Position numbers and translations under genes: made by a program
The notes under the pieces: generated by a model
What the model saw: only the letters and a program-made list of their open reading frames with translations
Told to the model about the DNA's origin: nothing
Database searches by the model: none
Part shown: positions 53,101 to 64,000 of the stretch, piece after piece
Layout of the letters: each line of letters opens with the position of its first letter
Numbering within the stretch: the stretch's first letter is position 1
Origin: Patagioenas fasciata
Lineage: Eukaryota > Chordata > Aves > Columbiformes > Columbidae
Reading direction: 5' to 3'
DNA: 64,000 nucleotides
Assembly (NCBI RefSeq): GCF_037038585.1
Contig: NC_092520.1
Location: 147,559,104-147,623,103 of the forward strand

Positions 53101-56100
53101 TGTTTTCATGCACTAATTGACTCACAACACTGAGCAACTATTTTGCAATAAACATTTTCATTCTCTGCTTACGAATAAGGTGAAGTCAAACAGGGAGAAA
53201 TTGCTGTCATTATAATTTGGGATGTATTAACTTCTTTCTATTGAGGTCTGGGAGTCCTGATTTTAAAAGCTTTGAGCAGGAAAGGGAAAATTTCGCTGTA
53301 AGAAATGAAGCTGGATGTATTGCTGAGCTCATAGTGGTTTCTCCCTGCTAAGAGGTGGTTGAGAGCTTGCAGTAAAAAGACGGTTGTGGTGGTCTGAGAG
53401 GATATGGTTTTGCAGAGCTCTATTAATCCCTGTTACAACTGCTGAAACACACATAAAGGAGTTTCAGAGATCCCTTTTCCTTTTTAGGTCCATCACTGAA
53501 CAGGAACTGCTGCTGCCTGTGCAGCTGTCTCTGCCTTGAACTCCCAGAAAGAAGGGTCTGGTCCCAGGAAGCCGGTGATGCCCAAATAAATTGTTTTTAT
53601 GAGTTTCTTTGGAGTCAGGCTCTAGTAATTTAAGAGTTGAGGGCGCTGCTGGCAACCTGCTGACTGAATTTGGCTTATAGGACAACTCCAGCTGGGCCAC
53701 TGCCTTTCCCTACGCCAACAAGAAGCTCTCCTTTGCTTTGCTTCCAGGGAGTTTGGAGTTTTGGCCCACACATCCTTCTTGCTCCTCTGCTCCTCCTGTC
53801 CTTCATGAAAGGGCTCCCACTGAAGTAACGAAGTAATGAAGTAATAGCCCTTTTCGATGGCACTGAAGTCAATCAAAATAATTCCTACTGAGTCGTAACC
53901 CCAGTTAAACTGTGTTCATGTCCTGGAACACCAGTGAGCTGTATGTGCTTTGGAATGATGGTGTACACAGTGCCAGATTCATGCTCCTGGCTTTATATCT
54001 TTTCATAGGAGAAGAAAATTGATGATGCACAAATAATTGAGCACTCCTGCAGCTATTCTCTGTACTTACTGAGCAAACATATGACAGGAAAAATTGGGAA
54101 ATCATGAGCAGGAGCAAAACTAAACATCTGTATCCTCACCAGTGAAACTGCATGGAAAACCTGAGAGAGGATCACAAATGTTTATCACATGGCTAACAAG
54201 GTCCAGAAAACTCTGGCACAGTTCCTAGAAAAGATGGAAGAATTTTCATAATAAAACTGTTGTCATCCTCAGGTGTGATGTTACATTTAATCTGTAAAGA
54301 AATTTCTAAGCTGTCATGACCTATGCAGAAGAAGGCCAATGGGTTGTCAAATATGGCTGCAGTTTTTGTTTGAAAAACCCAGGTAGTCCTTAAGGAGAAA
54401 TGGAGTTAACAAAGTCGTAGGAGACTAGATGGATTCCTGCAGTAAGCAGTGCACAAAACAAGGAGGCTTGCACCTCATTTGGACGGGTACTTTCAGCCAC
54501 CCTTAGGTCTAGACTTGTTGCTTGCCCACCATCTTCAGGCACGAGCAGTGGTGAGCTCCAGGGCACAGGATGAGGCTGCTTGGGGTCAGGCAGGTGGGCT
54601 GGGAGTGCGTGGCTGCACTCAGGCACATTGCTCCTGTCCACCTCCAGCCCCAAGGCCCCAGTGGGCAGCAAGGGAAGTCAGATCTGGGAGCACTTGTAAG
54701 GCCCCTCTAAAGAGGGGATTTGGAACAGGATGAGCCTGGTAGTACACAGATACATAATAGAATTTTTTTTCAGTTAGGATAATTAAAACCTTATTTTTCC
54801 TACCTCACCCATGTGGATCATAAGCTTTTTGTTATGTGACTGTTCAGACCTTAGGATAGAAGTACCCACATCTACACTGGAGATGTCTTGACACATTTGT
54901 AAGAGAAGTAAAACCAATAAATCAATAGGAGTCTTTCCACTGACTTTAGAGATCCCTGGATTTACCTTTCTTTGTCAATACTGATCAGAGAATTCTGTTC
55001 CTCAAACATTCACAGCCACTGCTATTGAAACAAATTGGATGCAACATCACCATAAAATTGTACATGTTTCTCTGAATCTTCCTATGAAATACTTGCATGA
55101 TAGCTTTCCAAGGAACTTCCTTGAGGAATAAAATAGTCAAGACATAGTAAGTCACAATCACTAAATGCAGAAACTGGTTGCAAATACTTCTCTTTCTCAG
55201 ATTTTGTGCTTAACTTACATGTGTGTCAGTCAGTTAAATCAAAATTAGGTGATGCTTGCTCTAAATGCTCACACAATCTCAGAGCAACACTAATGAGCTC
55301 TGAAAGAGTTTCTGAGTAGGGTCTCTAAGAACTGTAACGAAGTTTGATATGTTTTGGGAACAAGATAATGAGATGAGGGAGCCACTGCTGTCCTGGTCCC
55401 TACAGAGGATGGCATGCTTCTGATGCATATACAGTCCTTTCTCACAATATAGGGGCTCAGGCTCGTGTCCGTTTGAATCTTCTAACTTAATCCCTTTCAT
55501 CCTGGAAAAACTGGGTAGAAAAACCCAGGTGTTGTTTGTGGTGTTACCTGTAATTCAGCAAGTGGATCAGTAATAAATTGATAATATGGTGCTAATTTTT
55601 GTGCCACTCCTTCACTGAGGCTTTTCTGGTGAGTGGTGATGGGTTGAATGTGATGACTCCTAGCTCAGCTCCGTGGTAGGAATTTGCACTGGGCCTGAAA
55701 GCTAAAAGTGATCAGTTTGATGACAATAAGCATGAGAACTCTGAAGTAAGATGCCACAGACACCTTTTCCATGGCTCAGGGCATATTTGAGACACAAACC
55801 ATCTGCATGTGTAGAGGTACTTTGCACTCTAAGGCTGTTTGCACTGAAAGGACATCTAAAAGAGATAAAAAATGAATTGTCATCGTTATGGACTGGATTT
55901 CTACCAGCTGCTTAGTAATTAGAGTTTTAGTTGCCTGGTAATAAAAGTTTTAATTACTCAGCAGTTAGTGCCTGAAGTTTCAAGTACTTCACATGCACTC
56001 AATTGCACACTTGAATTGCCAAGAGCAAAAGATGGAATAGCTCCAGTGTGTCTCAGCAAATCTCTGAGATAGAGGGGTGAACACCAGTGATGCAGCATCA

Positions 56101-56908
56101 GAAAATGAGTATAGCCTCAGCTGCCAGTGGTCAGCCAGACAGCACTCTGGCAGAGCAGACCCTTCAAGCAGCTTGTGACCTTTCCCAAACTCACCACCTC
56201 ATCATCTGGGCCAGACAAGATGCTTGGGTGGTAAAGACATGATGATGGGGAAAAGCTGCTGCAGAGACTAAGTGCTTTTCAACACCTGTGTTCTTTCATG
56301 TGGTATGTTCATTCCTTCAGGCTTTTAGTTACATAACCTGCAAGTACTACATGGTTATTTAAACAAGTTTTAATCTAAACTCACATGGATCCAAGAGGAA
56401 GCACCGAGCTCTATAAGTGTCTTACCAAAATGTCTGGAGTCCATCCCTGCAGGATGCATTTACAATTAGTAGTATCCATCTGCACTATGTCTATTGCAAT
56501 TCAACAAACTGTTTAACCTATACTATGTTCCTTAGGTAATTCAAGGCCAAAACATGCTTTGTTGTGTTAAGCATGAATCACTTTATAACTAGTATTACCC
56601 CAATTAATTTTCCTTCTGCTACATAGTAAAGGTCCTAATTGATACAATCTCTAAGGGTCTGGTTTCCTTCTCCTTGCACTACCTGACCCTAAATATAATT
56701 AACAAGTTGAACTTTAATGAACTCAACAGTTGGCAACAGCTCAGGAAACAGGACTGCATTTAGGCTGCGGAGCCTACACCTTTGAAAAGATGGTGGGCTT
56801 TTTTCCCCCTTTCTTTAAACTAGTTTCCAAATTTATTTATTGGTAAACAACAGTTAAAGTTGAGAAGTGACGTTTATGAGGAAATGCAACAACAGTCACA
56901 TAAGAACC

Positions 56909-56971
56909 GTTTTTGTTTGTTTGTTTGGTTGGTTGGTTTTTGTTGTGTTTTTTTTTTTTTTTTTTTTTTTT
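56909..56971. repeat. GTTT/GGTT microsatellite joined to a T-run
   Basis: TTTTTGTTTGTTTGTTTGG, TTGGTTGGTTTTTG, then about 24 T at 56948-56971. It lies in FAM180A intron 1, about 1 kb before exon 2. Confidence 0.8.
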
Positions 56972-58024
56972 CCTAAATTACACAAACTTCCTGAGTATTA
57001 GGAAAAAATCTAACAAACCCAAACCATGGTTACCTGAACTTCAATGTCTAAATCACACACACATAACATTAAACACAACAGCTGTTTTCCCCTCTGCTCT
57101 GAAAGGAACTGACACCTTTTAATAGTACCTGTTTACATGATTAGTAACCTAGTTAGTAACTCAAAGCATTTAGGTGGTCTGTAATGTAGCATCAGACGTT
57201 TTCTGTACTCCAGGCTGTACAGGTCATTGATTCCACAAATGCTCTACCTCACTGGGGTGCTGATTTAAGGGACTATAGACAGGTTTTCTGTCTCATTTGT
57301 CTGAGACAATATCTGTAGCACACCCTCACAGTGGTGAATAGATAACCGACCATAGCAGTCTTTGTTGTTTCTAGCTATAACACTGTGACGTACCAAAACT
57401 GTAATAAATTGGGTTTCACCTAACTGAATGCACCTGTCTTGTCTAAGCTGCTAACAGGCTCAATGCATAGATCTCCAAAAAGATCTCCAAAGGGTGAGTC
57501 ACTCCTTCCAGACTTCCTTTCTATATGCCCAGGACAAACAAGGTGATTTACTTTCTGAAGAAGCTGTCTCTATCAACTAAGGAGAGTTCAACTTTTATAC
57601 AGCTGAAACCAGCAGAATATAGGGTCTTAGAAGTGTGTCAGTAGGAGAATGTTGTGAAGAAAGTAGGTGGTGTTGAGGGTCAATGTTGATTTCCACTTGT
57701 AGAGTCAGGAGAAGAACATGTATTTCAGGCAGTGTTGATGTTGCAGTTATTATCATTGCTTACGCCGTGGCTGCACCTCAGGGTCCCAGGCTTGGATTAT
57801 AAACCACTCTGTTTTAGATACTGTTAGATACAGCATAAACAGCTAATTTCTGTCCCTAGTGGATTATAGTCAAAGCAGTCCATGCCATACATTTTATTTT
57901 GAGTGGGAAGTCATACTGTACATTGAGACTTTGCAACAGACAGTTCTTTGGTTGAATCTACTATTGAAAATTACTTCCTCTTTCCAGTGTTTGACTCTTC
58001 TCTTTTCCAATTATTATTTTCCAG

Positions 58025-58125
58025 CTATGCTTTTCCCAGCTGCTCAGCGATTCAAGAGGTCCTCAGCTACCTTCTTTAACCCAGTGCTACAAAACTCTCT
58101 GGAAGATGTGGTTCTGCTTTATGAG
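58025..58125 (+). CDS. FAM180A: FAM180A coding exon 2
   Basis: Second coding exon of FAM180A, encoding residues 26 (last two bases) to 59. The acceptor is a good pyrimidine tract ending TTTTCCAG at 58021-58024. The peptide includes MLFPAAQRFKRSS and NPVLQNSLEDVVLLYE, which I recognise as the LFPAAH-x-x-KRSS and NPVLQTSLEEV-x-LLYE segment of mammalian FAM180A. RFKR at residues 34-37 fits the furin consensus R-x-K/R-R, so a short propeptide (about residues 18-37) may be removed after signal cleavage; this is inference. The donor at 58126 is GAG|GTTTAG, poor at positions +3 to +5, but protein alignment fixes the junction in phase 0 with exon 3. Reading on into intron 2 adds one Val and then a stop at 58129-58131. 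Confidence 0.93.
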
Positions 58126-59466
<1,341 letters not shown>

Positions 59467-60790
59467 TGCAACAGCAACTCAGCCACCTCTTCTGGTTGGT
59501 AAAGGACACACATAGCACGTCCTCCACTTTATTCTATAGAGTTTACTAGCCTGCTTCATGAAAGATTGTCTTCTAGCTCCCTCTTGTGGAATCCACGTTA
59601 TAGTTCCATGTTAAATGGGGAAAAAATGTTATCTTCGGTCTTGGGAATTCAATTTTTGTGCTGGCCTAGAGGTGTATTCTGTGACAGACAAAGGAGACAA
59701 TCTGGTGTACACCCCAGACAGACATGCTTTTGTTTCCTCCTGTGCGTTTCTTATAAGTGATACATAGTATAGTATGCTTATGCTCACATACGTATGTGTA
59801 TGTGCTGGAGAATGCTGCTTTCCTAGCTGGGGAAACAAGTTTGTATTTTGGTTGGACAGTAAAAGAATATTGTAAAGAGATGCAAAGGCCCTCTGTAAAA
59901 GGAAGAGATTTCATAACTGTCAGTCTTCAGAAATTATGCCAAATATTATTCATGCCAAATATTCTTGTAAATAAGCACTGTCTGATTCACTTCATTTGTC
60001 TGAGCCAGTTTTTAATTGCAATAAGATTTGCAGGAGACAAAGGGCATTGTGAACACCAGCAGCAAACAATGCCTGTGAACATACTTCCCACTTCCTAGAG
60101 TCATCTTCCCAAACAGTCTGCAATGATTCTTCCATCATTTGCACATGACTTTGCCTCTGGTCCTTGTTTTCTGAAGGGAACAAGGATTTTTCCTCAGTGG
60201 AGTCAAAGGCAAGACAAAAGCCCTGTTTAATATAAAGAGGAGACATTTTTCTTGGTTCTATCACTTGAACGTAGGTCGTCTAAACCTGTGCTTCAGAATC
60301 CTCCTGAGGCAAGGGAAGAAAGTGCATTAAAACATATCTGGTGCTGAATTTAGAATTGTGGCTCATTTTTGATGATATTTATATGCTCACTTCTCTCTAT
60401 GTGTGTGTATGTTCATGCATGTGTGTGTACATAAGTGCTGAATATATGGAAGAATCCTAATTGTTTGTTCAGGGAACAATTGCATCCAACCATTTAGCAG
60501 AAAAGACCATTCACCAAGCCAGTGGTGGGAATCATGCATTTGGGACCAGTAGAAAAGTGGTACTTGTTTTCAGCAAAAATCATTTGTAGAGGTAGTGCAA
60601 CTGATTATTATAAACTACAAACTGCAAAAAAATTATGGACAGAAAAAGGAGATACATGTCAGACAGCTGACTAGCAATGGAAAATCCAAATTCTTCTAAA
60701 AAAAGATCCAACTAGAGTTCTGAATTCTGTTTAACTATTTTTTAATAACTTGAGCAAAAGGAATAAACTCTTCTGTGTCCCTTAACAGGG
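59467..60790 (+). other. FAM180A: Probable FAM180A 3' UTR, extent uncertain
   Basis: Sequence following the stop codon. The first canonical AATAAA on the + strand that I find is at 60762-60767, followed by a T/G-containing stretch (TTCTGTGTCC), which makes it a reasonable polyadenylation site. Further AATAAA hexamers at 61265-61270 and 62241-62246 are alternatives. The end is therefore a guess; 3'-end reads would decide. Confidence 0.4.
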
Positions 60791-63700
60791 ATACTCTAAG
60801 GACTGGAGCTGAAAAAAAAAATCCACCCAGCACCACCCTGTTGCAGCAAACAGGGAATAGTGCAAGCAGTCAGAACACACTGGGTTTGGCAGTCGCCCGT
60901 GGGAATGTGCCTTAGGGGCAGGCTGGGAACAGCATAAGCAGCTGGACAAAGAGCTTATAAAAGACAGACACAGTTCTGTTTCTCCCAGCAGTTTATGTAT
61001 GTGTGTGCATGTTTCCATTTAGATGCACATGTGTGTAGGTGGACTTTTGTACCTGAAGGTCTTTGTTGGCTGTCTTCAAAGCCTGGCTGGCATGTGGCGA
61101 AGGAAACTGAAAACCTCAACCACAAATCTATGAGCCACAAGTATCTCCATCTCCTCTACTTGCACACACAGCTTGGCACCCATCAAGTACCCTTGCGCTA
61201 CAGCCCACGTGCCCTTTAAGCATTCCCAGATCATCTGTTTGTGTTTTCTTCCCACATCATGCTTAATAAACACACAGAAAGGAAATGTCATGGAGCACAC
61301 TCCTGCCTTTCCAACTCTGCTTCTGGCACCCTGAAGCATCACTTGCTGGCAATTCATGAATTCTTTATAGTCTGTGATTCCAATTCTGCAAAGACAAGAA
61401 GAAACAACATCACAGCAAATATTAATTGCTAACAGTCATCATCCAGAGAAATACCTCCCAGCCACTCTTCTCATCCCACAACAGGACTGTCCAGCAGTCA
61501 GAGTTTACTCATCAGTAAGTATCCCACAGAAAGGAATTACAGAGAATTTTGAATATCTGATCATTCCTTATGCCGTACATACCTTAACATATCTTACAAA
61601 TTGGTAATTGAAACTTTTATCTCCTCAACAGAGGAAAAAAAATAATGTTTTTCTCAATTTGTTTGCCTCCTCCCATTACTGTGTGTAGTGTAGAAAAAAG
61701 ATATCTTCCTTGGGAATGCGCTTGGACTGCCCAGGTGAATTTAACAGAGACTGTCGATGTAATAATAAAAATATTCTACATAAAACTAATTGGTTTTGCA
61801 TTACATTGATTTCAGCAGCAGATTTACTATTTACAACTTACAGCTTGAATAATTTGGTATGTCTACACTGTGAAACTCTTCATGGGAGCAATGGTACAGG
61901 AAAGGAGAGGGAATAACCCATTCCCTCTGACTGGCAGGAGAAGGTAATAAATAAGAATGAGAGTGCCTCCGTTTTCCAGAGTTCAAGTGGGAAGGAGCAC
62001 TCTGCCTCAGGACATCTCTTTGGGCTTATGGTAGCTTCCCTCCTCCAGTATTTCTTAAGATGAAGGCATTGGTTGCCTTCTCCCTAGCTCATTTTGTATC
62101 TCATCACCTCAGACTAAGTCATGTTTATAGGCAGCCCTTCTCTCACAGGGTAAAGAGCCATTGCCTCTAAATGCCACCTCTTATCCACCCTTTGCCTTAC
62201 AGATCATAAAAAAGTGAAAGAAAAGTTTTTTTGTATTTAAAATAAAGCTTTTTTTTTTTTTTTTTTTTTAGTATTATAGACATTCTGTTAGCCTCTCTGA
62301 AACAATGGACAAAACAGATATAAATTCCCCAGCTGTATTGGCCAACTCAAAATCTTCACATTAACTATATTGTTGCTTCCAGAACTAATTACTAAATTTG
62401 CCTGAAGGGTCTCAAGGTCCTGTTGCTTGATGGAAGCTTCAAGGTATAGAAACATTAGTCTTAGATACAATTACTTAATTCAGGAAGAACTCACTGTACA
62501 CATCAAACTCCTCTGCAAGTCTGTCTTTGCCAGTTCTCCAGGACTCAGTGTCCCAGAAGCATCCCTGTTCAGTCTGGGGAGCTCAGTTTGGGTCTGACTA
62601 GCAGAGTGTGAGGAGATGATAGACAAACAAGGTTTGGGAGCATGGAAAACCCTAGATCTTCTTCTAAGATACAGGGCAAATGAATGTCTACAGGCTCTGC
62701 ATGGAACCAGACAATGCATTCAGTCCTAGATCTCCAGTACTTTCTGCCTCAAAAAGAGCATTAGTAATGGCAGAGTTGTAGAAATGTTTATCTCCTGGAA
62801 GACTTGAATAGAAAGTCAAAGAATTCTCAGTTTGAGTCTGAATCCTTTTGTTACTGAGGGCACATAAATCAGTATAGAGATCAGCCCATGCCTTATGAAT
62901 AAGTAATGTTCGTGGGTCAGGATGGAAGAAATATGAAAGACAAAAGACACTGTTTAGAAGACAATGATTTTTTATCACCAATACTGGGACCCTGAAACAA
63001 TGTCAGACTGTTCAGTAAGTAAAAAAGGTCTGTTTATCCCTTTGTGTGCATGCCAGAAAGAGGAGGCTGATGATTTTCTCAAACGTTCTGACTGGGTTTC
63101 GGATAATGGGTGGAGCAACTACTACCTTTCACAGTCCTCATTGGTGAATTAGAGTTGCATGAAGCTTTTTAACAAGTTTTTCTCTTGAGCCCAAGTATAA
63201 TCTGCGTTGGAATTGCCACCCTGTGAATTCCAAGCTCAGGGCAAAAGTAGGGTAAAGGTCGATAAAAAGTAGAAGCCAAAGCTACAGCAAGGAGACAAAA
63301 TCTGAAGGAACTGCAGATGTTTTTTTGTTTTGGTTTGTTTTGGTTTTTTTAGAAGGAATATCTGCAATTGTGTTTCTGTGCACCGAACAATAGAATTTTG
63401 ATTTTAATAATTTTACAGCAGAAAAGAAATCTGTATTTGAGACATTCAGACTATCAAGCAGGAGGAAAAGAAGCAGCCTTAAACAGATCTCACCCAGTTA
63501 ACATAAAAAGGAATTAACATTGCTGGATGATGGAAGAAAAAAGCCTTCCAAAACATGGGGATAAGAATGCAACATGCCTACACCTGTGATTCTGAATTAA
63601 AAAGAAAAACTGTCAAAAGATCACTATGATCCAACTTGCAAACCTCTGCATGTTATGGAGTGATAAGGTTTTGGATGTGTTGGTGAGCCCTACTTAAACT

Positions 63701-63934
63701 GAATATCTTTTTAATTGAAAGTTCATTAGGTTTCTTTTCAAAACAAAAGACTGAAGAATAAACAAATAAAGAAAACTACTTTAGGTGACTGGGTGGGGAC
63801 AGGAAATGAAGCAGTGAGAGGCCTTTCAGGGAAATCCAGGCACAGGTGAAGGAAAATGTGGAATGGAAGTTGGAGTATCTGAGGAACCAGAGAAGCAACC
63901 CAAGGAGAAGAAAGCCACCAGAAAATAAAGGAGT
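60791..63934. other. FAM180A-SLC13A4 intergenic region, including SLC13A4 promoter/5' UTR
   Basis: No coding sequence or recognisable transposon seen. The 180 bases before the SLC13A4 ATG are purine-rich, with an E-box-like CAGGTG near 63844 and an A/T-rich GAATAAACAAATAAAG near 63756 that could act as a TATA-like element. There is no CpG-rich promoter. A T-run of about 21 lies at 62249-62269. The transcription start of SLC13A4 cannot be fixed from sequence alone. Confidence 0.5.
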
Positions 63935-64000
63935 ATGGCAATGATCAAGGACATTCTCCGGTCCAGAAATCTTTTGCTCGTTGTTCTCATTCCACTTCTG
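63935..64000 (+). CDS. SLC13A4: SLC13A4, start of coding exon 1 (partial, runs off the window)
   Basis: The first 22 codons of a solute carrier family 13 gene, cut by the window edge. SLC13A4 (NaS2/SUT-1) is a plasma-membrane sodium-coupled sulfate cotransporter, mainly of placenta, brain border cells and high endothelial venules in mammals. The peptide ends RNLLLVVLIPLL, the beginning of the first membrane segment. From memory it aligns without gaps, 22 positions to 22, with the human SLC13A4 N-terminus (R-x-R-x-LLLVV-x-x-PLL). I chose the first ATG (63935) because it keeps that alignment and has A at -3 and G at +4; a second in-frame ATG lies at 63941. The paralogue SLC13A1 starts in a related way, but the position next to FAM180A favours SLC13A4. 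Confidence 0.85.
   Translation, partial: MAMIKDILRSRNLLLVVLIPLL

Larger units (their letters stand above)
34923..58024 (+). other. FAM180A: FAM180A intron 1 (about 23.1 kb)
   Basis: Long phase-1 intron bounded by donor GTAAGA at 34923 and acceptor TTTTCCAG at 58021-58024. It holds no other gene that I can support. Its recognisable contents are the solo LTR at 46473-47180 (antisense to FAM180A), an A/C-rich low-complexity block at 37235-37376, and short homopolymers such as the T-run at 56948-56971. Open frames in it (for example 35569-35766 on + and 50538-50903 on -) match no family known to me and are discussed under findings. Confidence 0.9.

Overview
The window is vertebrate, and almost certainly avian, nuclear DNA. 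The evidence is A+T-rich sequence with very low coding density, GT-AG introns, chicken-repeat-1 (CR1) LINE fragments whose 3' tails carry the typical ATTCTATGA-like ending, and solo retroviral LTRs of types common in bird genomes. There are no bacterial operons, CRISPR arrays or phage-like modules.

Two genes can be supported, both on the + strand. FAM180A is split over three coding exons: 34847-34922 (signal peptide), 58025-58125 and 59113-59466. Their phases join (1/1, then 0/0) to give a 176-residue secreted protein. Intron 1 is about 23.1 kb and intron 2 about 1.0 kb. The last 66 bases (63935-64000) are the first coding bases of SLC13A4, a sodium/sulfate cotransporter gene, whose remainder lies beyond the window. 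As I recall it, mammals have MTPN - FAM180A - SLC13A4 in this order and direction (human 7q33), so the 34.8 kb to the left is probably the MTPN-FAM180A intergenic interval.

Layout: 1-3480 no gene. 3481-4900 a tandem repeat of about 130 bp, interrupted by a solo LTR at 3553-4178. 4901-9605 no gene. 9611-10751 a solo LTR (minus) with a perfect 5-bp target duplication and a CR1 nested inside it. About 11200-12260 a CR1 5'/endonuclease fragment (minus). 12261-34846 no gene, apart from two further solo LTRs (26045-26558, 28089-28756) and CR1 tails. 34847-59466 FAM180A, with a second member of the 9.6-kb LTR family in intron 1 (46473-47180). 59467-63934 FAM180A 3' UTR and intergenic DNA. 63935-64000 start of SLC13A4.

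I found no convincing new multi-gene system. The most informative observations are the recovered FAM180A first exon, which is too short to appear in an ORF list, a possible furin site in that protein, and a set of nested transposon insertions whose pre-insertion sequence can be read from sister copies.
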